DNA of 64,000 nucleotides from Natribacillus halophilus (lineage in GTDB: Bacteria; Bacillota; Bacilli; Bacillales; Marinococcaceae): contig NZ_FNEN01000004.1 in the NCBI RefSeq assembly GCF_900100185.1, positions 62,001-126,000 of the forward strand, read 5' to 3'. The notes below the pieces were generated by a model that was not told the origin of the DNA, ran no database searches, and saw only the letters and a list, made by a program, of their open reading frames with translations. This document shows, piece after piece, positions 54,936 to 63,886 of the stretch (position 1 is the first letter of the stretch; every line of letters begins with the position of its first letter). A program made the translations under genes and the position numbers.

Positions 54936-56039
54936 GTGAAGGATAATAAACAAACGGTTGACGGAATTTTGCTGTTTTCCATTTGTGCACTGTTGATTAT
55001 AGGTGTCATCATGGTATATAGCGCAAGCGCGGCCTGGGGGGAATACCGTTTCTCGGACCCTTATCATTTCGCCAAACGGCAACTGCTGTTTGCGGGAGCG
55101 GGCTGTATCGGGATGCTCATGATGATGCGCATCGGCTACTGGAGATGGCGTGACTATGTCCTTACGATTATTTTGCTCTGTTTCGGCCTGTTGATCCTCG
55201 TACTGATCCCGGGGGTGGGACTCATCCGTGGAGGGGCCCAGAGCTGGATAGGCGTCGGCGCCTTTTCGATTCAGCCATCTGAATTTATGAAGTTGGGGAT
55301 GATCGTGTTTCTCGCCCATTGGCTCGCCGCGCGCCAACAACAAGTGACGAGCTTCCGCGCAGGCATGCTGCCGCTGCTCACCATTATATTTACGGCATTC
55401 GGCTTGATCATGCTGCAACCTGATCTTGGCACGGGAGCGGTGATGGTTGCGACATCGTTTATCATGCTTTTTATCGCCGGTGCCAAAAAAAGCCATTTTG
55501 CTTTTCTCGGAGCGATTGGAGCCGTCGCCTTCATCGGTTTAATCGCGTCTGCCCCGTACCGGATCGCCCGTATCACTTCCTTCTTTGATCCCTGGAGCGA
55601 CCCGCTCGGGAGCGGTTTTCAAATTATCCAATCCCTCTATGCCATCGGTCCCGGCGGTTTATTCGGCATGGGATTCGGGGAAAGCAGGCAAAAATACTTT
55701 TATTTGCCCGAACCGCAAACGGACTTTATCTTTGCGGTTATAGCTGAAGAAGGCGGTTTTATCGCAGGTGCTGTCGTCGTCCTTTTATTCGGGATCATTA
55801 TGTGGCGCGGCCTGCGCACGGCACTGCTTGCCCCGGACATGTTCGGGACCCTGCTTGCCGTTGGCATTATCGGGTTATTGTTTGTGCAAGTGTTGATTAA
55901 TATCGGGGTGGTCATCGGGTTGTTTCCGGTGACGGGGATTACCTTGCCTTTACTCAGTTACGGCGGCTCTTCCCTTACACTCATGCTTATCGCCCTCGGT
56001 ATACTGTTAAATATAAGCGCCCACACGAGAATAACCTAG
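54936..56039 (+). CDS. spoVE: SEDS peptidoglycan polymerase SpoVE (FtsW paralogue)
   Basis: 367-residue ten-helix SEDS glycosyltransferase. Typical segments: MVYSASAAW near residue 27, RGGAQSWI near 98, QPSEFMKLG, QPDLGT near 158 (catalytic Asp region), FAVIAEEGGF and GLFPVTGITLPLLSYGGSS. In the dcw cluster between murD and murG this is SpoVE, partner of SpoVD. Because no ftsW is found next to pycA, it could also serve vegetative division, which is inference. GTG 54936 follows GGGGTGA. A degenerate CTTCCAACCTCC block lies upstream. Confidence 0.9.
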   Translation: MKDNKQTVDGILLFSICALLIIGVIMVYSASAAWGEYRFSDPYHFAKRQLLFAGAGCIGMLMMMRIGYWRWRDYVLTIILLCFGLLILVLIPGVGLIRGGAQSWIGVGAFSIQPSEFMKLGMIVFLAHWLAARQQQVTSFRAGMLPLLTIIFTAFGLIMLQPDLGTGAVMVATSFIMLFIAGAKKSHFAFLGAIGAVAFIGLIASAPYRIARITSFFDPWSDPLGSGFQIIQSLYAIGPGGLFGMGFGESRQKYFYLPEPQTDFIFAVIAEEGGFIAGAVVVLLFGIIMWRGLRTALLAPDMFGTLLAVGIIGLLFVQVLINIGVVIGLFPVTGITLPLLSYGGSSLTLMLIALGILLNISAHTRIT

Positions 56040-56060
56040 CGCTCGGAGGTGAGAGAAAAG

Positions 56061-57149
56061 ATGAAAGTTTTGGTCACAGGGGGAGGGACCGGGGGTCATA
56101 TTTATCCCGCGCTTGCCATGATTAACGCGATCCGCGCGAAAGACCCCTCGGCCTCTTTTTTATATATAGGGACGGAAAATGGATTGGAAAATGATATCGT
56201 CCCCAAACATGATATTCCCTTTTCTACGATTGAGATCAGCGGTTTTAAAAGAAAACTGTCCTTTGAAAATGTGAGGACCGTTTGGCGCTTTTTGCAAGGA
56301 ACCCGCCGGGCGAAACGACTCATACGTGACTTCCGGCCTGATGTCGCCCTCGGAACCGGCGGCTATGTCGCGGGCCCTGTCATGTATGCAGCGGCTAAAG
56401 CAGGGGTGCCAACGATTATTCATGAGCAAAACAGCATTCCCGGTCTTACGAACAAATTTCTGAGTCGCTATGCCACCAAGGTAGCGATTTCCTTTCAGGA
56501 AGCTGCGGATTATTTTCCGAACGATAAGACTGTTTTTACCGGCAACCCCCGGGCGTCTGAAGTGGCTCATGCGCAGAAAGCCAATATGGCTTCAACATTC
56601 GGCTTCAGGGAAAATCTTCCCATCGTTATGATCGTAGGCGGAAGCCGCGGGGCAAAACCCATCCACGATGCGTTTTTAGAGGCCTTGCCGCAATTATCCG
56701 ACAAACACTGTCAATACTTATACATCACAGGAAGCGTTCATTATGATAAAGTGAAAGAAAGCATGTCCGATAGGGGAGATCATGCTCATATCGTCGTCCG
56801 GCCGTTTTTGCATGATATGCCCAATGTACTCGCCAGTGTCGATGCGGTCGTCAGCCGGGCCGGGGCGACGACGCTCGCGGAAATCACCGCCCTTGGCATT
56901 CCGTCTATCCTGATTCCCAGTCCATACGTCACGAAGAACCATCAGGAGATGAACGCCAGAGCCCTGGAAAATGTCGGTGCCGCGATCGTTCACAAAGAAT
57001 CGGAATGGTCCGGAGATAAGCTCGAGGCGGATATCGAGGCGATTTTTCGGAAAGGCAAGGCAGCGGAAATGAAAAAAGCGGCAACAGCGCTGGCCGTTCC
57101 GGATGCCGCCGACAAACTGTATGATGTGATGACGTCTATTGCCAAATAG
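56061..57149 (+). CDS. murG: UDP-GlcNAc transferase MurG
   Basis: 362-residue GT-B enzyme making lipid II from lipid I at the inner membrane face. N-terminal TGGGTGGHIYPAL, HEQNSIPG near residue 124, and C-terminal SRAGATTLAEI and PYVTKNHQEMNA, which bind UDP-GlcNAc. ATG 56061 follows GGAGGT by 10 bases. murB, which normally follows in B. subtilis, is absent. Confidence 0.96.
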   Translation: MKVLVTGGGTGGHIYPALAMINAIRAKDPSASFLYIGTENGLENDIVPKHDIPFSTIEISGFKRKLSFENVRTVWRFLQGTRRAKRLIRDFRPDVALGTGGYVAGPVMYAAAKAGVPTIIHEQNSIPGLTNKFLSRYATKVAISFQEAADYFPNDKTVFTGNPRASEVAHAQKANMASTFGFRENLPIVMIVGGSRGAKPIHDAFLEALPQLSDKHCQYLYITGSVHYDKVKESMSDRGDHAHIVVRPFLHDMPNVLASVDAVVSRAGATTLAEITALGIPSILIPSPYVTKNHQEMNARALENVGAAIVHKESEWSGDKLEADIEAIFRKGKAAEMKKAATALAVPDAADKLYDVMTSIAK

Positions 57150-57163
57150 AGGAGGTTGGCTCG

Positions 57164-57928
57164 TTGGGAGAGCGAAAAGTAGTATCGGTTCATGAACGAA
57201 TACCCGCTTTAAAAGAGCAACGAAAAAAACGGGCCAATCGCCGCCTCATTATTTCCCTGTCCATAATCTTTTTATTGATCGGCATTGTCGTCTATTTGCA
57301 ATCTCCTTTAAGCCATGTGCAATCGATCGCCGTGGACGGCGTTGTCAGCGGCGAAGAGGAAGAAGTCGTTAACAGCAGTACCCTGGAAAGAGGCGAAAAC
57401 ATCTGGTCTGCCGATCTGCGGGCAGCAGAAGCAAGTATTGAAGAGAACCTCCCCTATGTCATGGAAGCGTCCGTTTCTCGTTCATTTCCCACAACCTTGC
57501 ATATCGAAGTAGCTGAACACAATCGTGTGGCATATATGGAAGACGATGAAGAATACGTACCTGTATTCGCGAACGGGGAACGCGACCCCGAGCAAAGTCT
57601 GGAACAGCTGCCGGGCGATGCCCCCGTCCTTTATGGCTGGAGCGATGAAGGGCAGTTGGAGACATTTCTGTCCGAGTTGGAGGGGCTTACCGATGGCATC
57701 GTGAACCGGATATCGGAAGTGCACCCCCTGGATGAAGACCATGAACGGCTAGGTTTATATATGAATGACGGCATTGAGGTGGAGACGACTGTCAATCAAT
57801 TCGCCGAAAACATGTCAGCATACCCGATTGTATCCGAAGAGCTCGACCCTGATGAGCCAGGCGTCTTACATATGAAAATGAGGCCTTATTTTGAAAATGA
57901 AGATACTGACGAGGAAGAAGATGCTTAA
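57164..57928 (+). CDS. divIB: Cell division protein DivIB/FtsQ
   Basis: 254-residue bitopic divisome protein. Basic N-terminal cytoplasmic tail (about 30 residues), one helix (residues 28-45, LIISLSIIFLLIGIVVYL), then a POTRA domain (HVQSIAVDGV...), a beta domain and an acidic tail (ENEDTDEEEDA). TTG 57164 follows GGAGG by 8 bases. Together with FtsL and DivIC it activates septal peptidoglycan synthesis. Confidence 0.92.
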   Translation: MGERKVVSVHERIPALKEQRKKRANRRLIISLSIIFLLIGIVVYLQSPLSHVQSIAVDGVVSGEEEEVVNSSTLERGENIWSADLRAAEASIEENLPYVMEASVSRSFPTTLHIEVAEHNRVAYMEDDEEYVPVFANGERDPEQSLEQLPGDAPVLYGWSDEGQLETFLSELEGLTDGIVNRISEVHPLDEDHERLGLYMNDGIEVETTVNQFAENMSAYPIVSEELDPDEPGVLHMKMRPYFENEDTDEEEDA

Positions 57929-58432
57929 AGCCAAACGTGACGGGGTATAGCCTGGAAGGTAAGTCTTTTTATGGTTGGTTTTCCCCATGAATTGATCATT
58001 CTTTCGGGCTAACGGTTGAATTGTGGCGATTTTCGCTTTTCTCGAGGCTTAACTTGTTGTAAACTGAGACAAGAAACCTTTTTTAGCAGGTAAGAAAGTA
58101 TAAACCACTTTCTTATCCTGCATAAGTGCAACTAAGGCCTATCGCTTTAAAGGCTTGGCGATAAGCCAAGTTTTCTAACAGTGGATAGTCCTTTATACAA
58201 GCTCATCAACACAGAGATACCGTAACCCAGATCAAAGATTCCCAAAGCTGTGAAACTATGAAATAAAACCAACCGCATGCCTCACATCGGCGTTCGTTGG
58301 ATGAAAAAAGCGTGTTGATGTAGTCGCGGCTTTAAGGAATGGTGATGATCCGCTTTGCTGCGGTTACCTCCCGTCCGCACGGGCGCGCCCAATATAACGG
58401 GCAGAACATTATTGCAATAGGAGGTGCCATTC
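57929..58432. other. divIB-ftsA spacer
   Basis: 504 bases without a gene. ylxW, ylxX and sbp, found here in B. subtilis, are missing. It contains a T-rich stretch at about 58078-58085 after a weak stem, repeat copy 6, and an ftsA leader with two small hairpins: CCGC with GCGG near 58352 and CCCGT with ACGGG near 58372. I could not pick a convincing promoter. Confidence 0.55.
58086..58176 (+). repeat. Dispersed two-hairpin repeat, copy 6
   Basis: Full copy: GCAGGTAAGAAAGT to ACTTTCTTATCCTGC, constant block CATAAGTGCAACTAAGGC, then hairpin 2 with CTATCGC / GGCGATAAG arms ending in AAGTTTTCT. Confidence 0.9.
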
Positions 58433-59713
58433 GTGGACAATAACGAGATTTATGTCAGTCTGGATGTTGGTACAACTGAAGTAAAAGTTATGATCGGTGA
58501 AATATCAGCAGGCATGCTCAATATCATCGGAGTGGGAACCGCTCCTTCAAACGGCATTAAAAAAGGGGCCGTTGTTGACATTGATGCCACTGTCAAATCT
58601 ATCCGGCAAGCGGTTGAGAAAGCCGAAAGGATGGTTGGTGTCTCCATTAACCAAGTCGTGGTGGGCATTAACGGCAGTCATATACAATTGCAACCGTGTC
58701 ACGGCATTGTCGCGGTTTCCAGCCCGCATAAGGAAATTACCCAGGAGGACATCGATCGGGTTATGGATGCGGCGCAAGTCGTCTCTATTCCGCGGGATCG
58801 GGAAGTTGTCGACATCGTGCCGAGTCAGTTCATCGTTGACGGCTATGATGAAATCAACGATCCCACGGGAATGATCGGCGTCCGTCTCGAAATGGAAGGG
58901 TTGCTCGTGAGTGGCTCAAAAACGGTTTTACATAACCTTTTGCGGTGTGTGGAAAGGGCCGATTTGGAAATCTCCGATATCTTTTTGCAGCCGTTGGCGG
59001 CAGGGGAAGTCTCTGTTTCCAGGGATGAACGTAACCTTGGAGTCGCATTGGTAGATATTGGTGGCAGTCAAACGACCATCTCAACGTTTAAAGATGGCTC
59101 ATTGGTCACGTTGAATGTCGTTCCCATCGGCGGTGCGCATATTACAAATGATCTATCCGTCGGATTACGTGCGACCCAGGTTGAAGCGGAACGTGTGAAG
59201 GTTTCCCATGGACATGCGTATATCGATGACACTTCCGAAGAAGTATTGGCGGTCATACAGCCGATGGGCAGTCACGAACAGGAAGAGTACTCCCAGCGTG
59301 AGCTCGCGGAAATCATCGAGCCCAGAATGGAAGAGATCTATGAAATCGTTGCCGAGGAATTGTCGAGCATAGGCGATATCCCGGGTGGTGTCGTATTGAC
59401 CGGCGGAACGGTGATGATGCCGGGTTCCCTGGAACTGGCCCGGGAAATGCTCGGCCGAAATATAAGGATGGCGATCCCTGATTACATCGGTGTAAGAGAA
59501 CCGCGCTATACCAATGGCGTTGGACTCATTGAATTTGCCCACCTTCATGTTAAAATGAACCATATGGAAATGGTAGTTGCCACGAATGATGATGAAGAAC
59601 AACCGCCGTTGCGTAAAGCAAGGAAAGCAGGAAAGCAACGGACTGATCAGGGAGAAGAGTCACCCGGAGTAAGGAAAAGAGTCCGCAGTTTTTTCAAAGT
59701 GTTCTTTGAATAA
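58433..59713 (+). CDS. ftsA: Cell division protein FtsA
   Basis: 426-residue actin-like ATPase tethering FtsZ to the membrane. YVSLDVGTTEVKV (phosphate 1), GINGSHIQ, VDIGGSQTT (phosphate 2), and GGVVLTGGT (adenosine site) are seen. The C-terminal amphipathic helix VRKRVRSFFKVFFE is the membrane anchor. GTG 58433 follows GGAGG by 8 bases and gives the family start (DNNEIYVSLD); an earlier GTG at 58424 overlaps the ribosome site. 39 bases to ftsZ. Confidence 0.96.
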   Translation: MDNNEIYVSLDVGTTEVKVMIGEISAGMLNIIGVGTAPSNGIKKGAVVDIDATVKSIRQAVEKAERMVGVSINQVVVGINGSHIQLQPCHGIVAVSSPHKEITQEDIDRVMDAAQVVSIPRDREVVDIVPSQFIVDGYDEINDPTGMIGVRLEMEGLLVSGSKTVLHNLLRCVERADLEISDIFLQPLAAGEVSVSRDERNLGVALVDIGGSQTTISTFKDGSLVTLNVVPIGGAHITNDLSVGLRATQVEAERVKVSHGHAYIDDTSEEVLAVIQPMGSHEQEEYSQRELAEIIEPRMEEIYEIVAEELSSIGDIPGGVVLTGGTVMMPGSLELAREMLGRNIRMAIPDYIGVREPRYTNGVGLIEFAHLHVKMNHMEMVVATNDDEEQPPLRKARKAGKQRTDQGEESPGVRKRVRSFFKVFFE

Positions 59714-59752
59714 TAACCGACACATAAGCTTGACAGATGAGGGGGACCCGAG

Positions 59753-60913
59753 ATGTTAGAGTTTGAAATGGATATGGATCAACTCGCACAAATAAAAGTC
59801 ATTGGGGTCGGGGGTGGTGGCTCCAACGCGGTCAATCGCATGATAGAAAACGGCCTCGAAGGCGTTGAATTTATCGCCGTAAATACGGATTCCCAGGCGT
59901 TGTCCCTCTCCCAGGCTGATACAAAGCTTCAGCTGGGCGGGAAATTGACACGTGGATTGGGTGCGGGGGCAAACCCCGATATCGGCAAAAAAGCTGCCGA
60001 GGAAAGTAAGGAGCAAATGGAAGAATCGCTCACCGGCGCGGATATGGTCTTCATCACGGCCGGTATGGGCGGGGGCACAGGAACAGGTGCCGCCCCTGTG
60101 ATCGCCGAAGTCGCCAAAGAAATCGGCGCGTTAACGGTAGGTGTCGTCACCCGCCCGTTTACTTTTGAAGGAAAAAAACGATCGACCCATGCGACGGATG
60201 GGATTGCCAGCCTTAAGGAGAAAGTGGATACACTGATTGTGATTCCAAATGACCGTTTGCTGGAAATCGTCGATAAAAGCACGCCGATGCTGGAAGCGTT
60301 TCGTGAAGCCGATAATGTCCTCAGACAAGGTGTCCAGGGGATATCGGATTTAATCGCGACACCCGGGCTCATCAACCTGGATTTTGCCGATGTGAAAACG
60401 ATCATGAGTGAAAAAGGTTCCGCGCTCATGGGCATTGGTATCGCAACCGGCGAAAGCCGGGCGGGAGAAGCGGCTAAAAAAGCCATCTCAAGTCCGTTGC
60501 TGGAAACGTCGGTAGACGGGGCGCAAGGGGTATTAATGAACATAACGGGCGGGTCAGACCTAAGCCTGTTCGAAGTCCATGAAGCCGCGGAAATTGTATC
60601 GGAAGCATCGGACCCAGATGTCAATATGATTTTCGGGTCCGTCATCAATGAAAATTTGAAAGATGAAGTGTTGGTCACTGTTATCGCGACCGGGTTTGAT
60701 GACGGAGCGGAGAAAAAAGCCCGCGGCAATCAACGACAGGGCGGGCAAAGGCGGACAAGCCCGCAACAACCCGAACCACAGCAGCGTCCGCAAGCCGCGA
60801 GCCAACCTTCCTTCGATGAAGAGCCACCGGAACGGCCGAGCTCGAATCAAGAAGAGGAGCAGGAATCGATTGATATTCCGGCGTTTTTACGGAATCGCCG
60901 ACGCCGTCGCTAA
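59753..60913 (+). CDS. ftsZ: Cell division protein FtsZ
   Basis: 386-residue tubulin-like GTPase forming the Z ring. N-terminal [15 protein letters not shown], tubulin signature [10 protein letters not shown] near residue 105, T7-loop [11 protein letters not shown] near 207, a Gln/Pro-rich linker (about 320-365), and the C-terminal peptide [14 protein letters not shown] that binds FtsA and other partners. ATG 59753 follows GAGGGGG. Terminator immediately after. Confidence 0.98.
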   Translation: MLEFEMDMDQLAQIKVIGVGGGGSNAVNRMIENGLEGVEFIAVNTDSQALSLSQADTKLQLGGKLTRGLGAGANPDIGKKAAEESKEQMEESLTGADMVFITAGMGGGTGTGAAPVIAEVAKEIGALTVGVVTRPFTFEGKKRSTHATDGIASLKEKVDTLIVIPNDRLLEIVDKSTPMLEAFREADNVLRQGVQGISDLIATPGLINLDFADVKTIMSEKGSALMGIGIATGESRAGEAAKKAISSPLLETSVDGAQGVLMNITGGSDLSLFEVHEAAEIVSEASDPDVNMIFGSVINENLKDEVLVTVIATGFDDGAEKKARGNQRQGGQRRTSPQQPEPQQRPQAASQPSFDEEPPERPSSNQEEEQESIDIPAFLRNRRRRR

Positions 60914-60925
60914 TAAGGAAAAAGA

Positions 60926-60960
60926 AAAACCCAAGCGGGCTTTCCCGCTTGGGTTTTTTT
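60926..60960 (+). terminator. Terminator of ftsAZ
   Basis: AAACCCAAGCGGG pairs perfectly with CCCGCTTGGGTTT around CTTT, plus T-run. Confidence 0.93.
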
Positions 60961-60994
60961 CGGCGTGCGCTCGTTCTCCCCCGCCGCAAAGGGA

Positions 60995-61082
60995 CTCGAC
61001 AGATTTTTATCAAATCAATGAAAATCAGTGTGAGACGACCACTAATAAAGTGACATACTTCGAATGCCATCACAATTATACT
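60995..61082 (+). promoter_or_regulatory. Candidate Spo0A-controlled spoIIG promoter
   Basis: GTGACA (61050-61055) and TATACT (61077-61082) are 21 bases apart, an unusually long spacer that resembles the 22-base one of the B. subtilis spoIIG promoter. Two imperfect 0A-box complements are present: CTCGACA (60995-61001, 6 of 7) and TTCGAAT (61059-61065, 5 of 7) between the hexamers. Confidence 0.45.
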
Positions 61083-61131
61083 GGTAGAAAGAGCGAATGG
61101 ATGATTGAGCAAAGGGGGGAGTCAGAGTGTT

Positions 61132-62061
61132 TTGACGTTATACATAGATATCATCTATTTATTAAACACGATCGTGACCGCCTGCTTGCTTTATATGACG
61201 GCAAAATGGATTGGCTATGAGATAAAAAAAGGGCGCCTGTTCATCGCTGCCGCCTGCTCAAGTCTGCCATTGTTTATGTGGTTAACCCCGTACGGGGACT
61301 GGTTGCTGCATCCGTTAATCCAGGGCTTTATTTGTTTGGGCACGATTCTGTTGGCCTTCGGATTTCAAACGTTTACGCGTTTTGGCAAAACCGTTGTGTT
61401 GTTTTATTTTATATCCTGGCTCTCCGGTGGTGCGGTCATGGCCATGGCCATGTTCTGGCAAACGTCTGAACTTTTGGACGTGTGGCAATCCTCGTCGCGC
61501 TGGGTTCTCTTTGATGATATGCACGGATTGCTCGTCCTATCCACGTTACCCGTGATCATCGTGTTTGCGGAATTAAGCAAACGAATCATTAAGCTGGAAA
61601 AGAAAACTTTCACCCAGTTTGCCGATGTAGTAATCAAAATGGATGAAAAGAGTGAGAAAGTACAGGCGACAGCACTGATCGATACCGGCAATCAATTGCG
61701 TGATCCGATTTCGCAGGCGTCTGTTTTACTCGCTGAAGTCCGTTTATTTAAGCCCCTCCTGTCAAACGAGGAATGGACGGCGATGAGCGAATGGCTGAAT
61801 TCTCACGGCAGCCGAGGTGCTATGAAATGGGAAGAACGAATGAAACTGATTCCGTATCGAAGTGTCGGCCGCGAACATGGCTTTATTTTTGCCGTTCAGG
61901 CTTCTGAAGTGGTTATTAGGCAACAGGGACGACAACAGCGTCACAAAAATGTATTGATCGGCTTTGAAAACCGCGGGCTATCGGCAGAAGGGCGCTTTCA
62001 ATGTATTGCGCCGCCTGACTTGCTTCCGAGCAGTCAAGACACGGAAGCGTCGGTCTCATAA
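61132..62061 (+). CDS. spoIIGA: Pro-sigma-E processing peptidase SpoIIGA
   Basis: 309-residue membrane aspartic protease. Five hydrophobic helices fill the first 150 residues; the C-terminal cytoplasmic domain carries the catalytic ALIDTGNQLRDP motif with Asp near residue 184, and RLIPYRSVG-type sequence (KLIPYRSVGREHGF). It cleaves pro-sigma-E in the mother cell after signal from SpoIIR. TTG 61132 matches the family start (LTLYIDIIYLLN) and the family length of 309; a TTG at 61105 in frame would be upstream of the ribosome site. Confidence 0.93.
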   Translation: MTLYIDIIYLLNTIVTACLLYMTAKWIGYEIKKGRLFIAAACSSLPLFMWLTPYGDWLLHPLIQGFICLGTILLAFGFQTFTRFGKTVVLFYFISWLSGGAVMAMAMFWQTSELLDVWQSSSRWVLFDDMHGLLVLSTLPVIIVFAELSKRIIKLEKKTFTQFADVVIKMDEKSEKVQATALIDTGNQLRDPISQASVLLAEVRLFKPLLSNEEWTAMSEWLNSHGSRGAMKWEERMKLIPYRSVGREHGFIFAVQASEVVIRQQGRQQRHKNVLIGFENRGLSAEGRFQCIAPPDLLPSSQDTEASVS

Positions 62062-62085
62062 TGATGAAGAAAGGGGATTAATGTT

Positions 62086-62808
62086 TTGTGGAAAAGAATA
62101 AAATTTAAATGGCTGAAGCGGTGGTATAAATTCCTCGCCTTTTTAGGCATAAAATCAGAGGGGATTTACTATATCGGCGGGAGCGAAGCATTGCCTCCGC
62201 CGCTCTCGAAAGAAGAAGAAGCGAAGTTGCTCGCGCAATTGCCCGACGGGGACCCGGAGGTCCGCAGCATCCTGATCGAACGCAATCTTCGCCTCGTCGT
62301 CTATATCGCCCGGAAATTCGAGAACACGGGAATCAATATCGAAGATTTAATCAGCATCGGGACGATTGGACTGATCAAGGGGGTGAATACGTTTAATCCG
62401 GAAAAAAAGATTAAGCTCGCCACCTACGCGTCCCGGTGTATTGAAAATGAAATTTTGATGTATTTGCGCAGAAACAATAAAACCCGTTATGAAATCTCTT
62501 TTGATGAACCGCTGAATGTCGATTGGGATGGCAATGAATTGTTGCTCTCGGATGTGATGGGCACGAGTGAAGATATTACCACACGGGGCATGGAAGATAA
62601 AGTGGACAAATCGCTGCTGCGGCGGGCATTAAAAACGCTGAATCCCCGGGAAAAGCAAATCATGGAACTCCGTTTCGGGCTCGCCGGCCAAAAGGAGAAA
62701 ACGCAAAAAGACGTGGCCGATATGCTCGGGATTTCCCAATCGTATATTTCCCGTCTGGAGAAACGGATTATCCGCCGCTTGAAAAAAGAATTTAATAAAA
62801 TGGTGTAA
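62086..62808 (+). CDS. sigE: RNA polymerase sigma-E factor (pro-form)
   Basis: 240-residue early mother-cell sigma factor. The first ~27 residues are the pro-sequence (hydrophobic/basic, [29 protein letters not shown]), removed by SpoIIGA. Region 2 ([20 protein letters not shown]) and region 4 ([20 protein letters not shown]) are clear. TTG 62086 follows AAAGGGG by 9 bases. It sits directly after its protease gene, the normal spoIIG order. Confidence 0.96.
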   Translation: MWKRIKFKWLKRWYKFLAFLGIKSEGIYYIGGSEALPPPLSKEEEAKLLAQLPDGDPEVRSILIERNLRLVVYIARKFENTGINIEDLISIGTIGLIKGVNTFNPEKKIKLATYASRCIENEILMYLRRNNKTRYEISFDEPLNVDWDGNELLLSDVMGTSEDITTRGMEDKVDKSLLRRALKTLNPREKQIMELRFGLAGQKEKTQKDVADMLGISQSYISRLEKRIIRRLKKEFNKMV

Positions 62809-62882
62809 AAGAAAAAAGGCTTATAACAGGGTTTTTTTCCATATCAGCTCCCTTCCACACCCAAAAACGGAGGTACGGCTAC

Positions 62883-62911
62883 GCATATTTTTTCTGTGCA
62901 CGGACATACTG
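62883..62911 (+). promoter_or_regulatory. Candidate sigma-F promoter of sigG
   Basis: GCATA (62883-62887), 14 bases, GGACATACTG (62902-62911). The -10 fits GGNNANAHTR at all fixed positions and the -35 fits GYATA. It is about 55 bases before the start codon, which agrees with forespore control of sigG. Confidence 0.6.
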
Positions 62912-62967
62912 AGCGTGTAAGCAGGAGGAATTGTGGTTCTTTCGTAAGCCACCGTGGGAGGGAAGAC

Positions 62968-63750
62968 ATGACACGCAACAAAGTAGAGATCTGCGGTGTG
63001 GATACATCGAAACTGCCCGTCTTAAAAAATGAGGAGATGCGCGTTTTATTCGAACGTTTGCAGTCCGGTGACGAGATGGCGAGAGAAACTTTGGTGAATG
63101 GCAATTTGCGACTGGTGCTTAGTGTTATTCAAAGGTTCAACAATCGAGGCGAGTTTGTTGATGATTTGTTTCAGGTTGGCTGTATCGGTTTGATGAAGAG
63201 CATCGACAATTTCGATCTCAGCCATAACGTGAAGTTTTCTACTTATGCTGTACCCATGATTATTGGTGAAATCCGCCGTTACTTACGTGACAACAATCCG
63301 ATCAGGGTATCCCGATCTCTCCGTGATACGGCTTACAAAGCCTTGCAAGTGCGTGACCGTCTCATGTCGGAGAAGAACCGGGCGACCGAACCTACGGTAC
63401 AAGAGATAGCAAAGGAATTGGAGATTCCGAAAGAAGATATCGTTTTTGCCCTGGACGCGATCCAGGATCCGGTGTCACTGTTTGAACCGATTTATAACGA
63501 TGGTGGTGACCCCATCTATGTCATGGATCAGGTGAGCGATGACAAGGTGAGCGATAAAAGCTGGATAGAACATATCGCCCTTGAAGAAGCGATGGTACGC
63601 TTAAACGAGCGGGAAAAAAAGATTCTGGACATGCGCTTTTATCAGGGAAAAACACAAATGGAAGTGGCCGAGGAGATCGGCATCTCCCAGGCACAAGTCT
63701 CCCGCCTCGAAAAAGCGGCGGTCCAACAAATGAATAAACATACGCAATAA
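62968..63750 (+). CDS. sigG: RNA polymerase sigma-G factor
   Basis: 260-residue late forespore sigma factor. The opening RNKVEICGVDTSKLPVLKNE is diagnostic for sigma-G. Region 2 (DDLFQVGCIGLMKSIDNF), region 3 and region 4 (TQMEVAEEIGISQAQVSRLE) are complete. ATG 62968 follows GGGAGGG by 6 bases. It lies immediately after spoIIGA-sigE as in B. subtilis and has its own sigma-F-like promoter. Confidence 0.97.
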   Translation: MTRNKVEICGVDTSKLPVLKNEEMRVLFERLQSGDEMARETLVNGNLRLVLSVIQRFNNRGEFVDDLFQVGCIGLMKSIDNFDLSHNVKFSTYAVPMIIGEIRRYLRDNNPIRVSRSLRDTAYKALQVRDRLMSEKNRATEPTVQEIAKELEIPKEDIVFALDAIQDPVSLFEPIYNDGGDPIYVMDQVSDDKVSDKSWIEHIALEEAMVRLNEREKKILDMRFYQGKTQMEVAEEIGISQAQVSRLEKAAVQQMNKHTQ

Positions 63751-63774
63751 CTCCGGGCCTCCCGGAGTTTTTTA
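63751..63774 (+). terminator. Terminator of sigG
   Basis: CTCCGGG pairs with CCCGGAG around CCT, followed by TTTTTT. Confidence 0.9.
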
Positions 63775-63886
63775 ATAGGGGCGCACGTTTATCTGCGAAA
63801 TTGTCATCCGGGACAGAGATAAACGGTTGTCTTGAAACATATAAATGTGAGAAGAGAAGGATCAGGTTATTAGGGAGGCGCCTAAC

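Noticed and set aside
59929-60729. 266-residue minus-strand open frame inside ftsZ
   Set aside because: Antisense to the most conserved part of ftsZ, composition is that of a shadow frame.
60663-61220. 185-residue plus-strand frame overlapping the ftsZ end
   Set aside because: Reads through the ftsZ tail in another frame, the ftsZ terminator and the spoIIGA start; basic low-complexity product.
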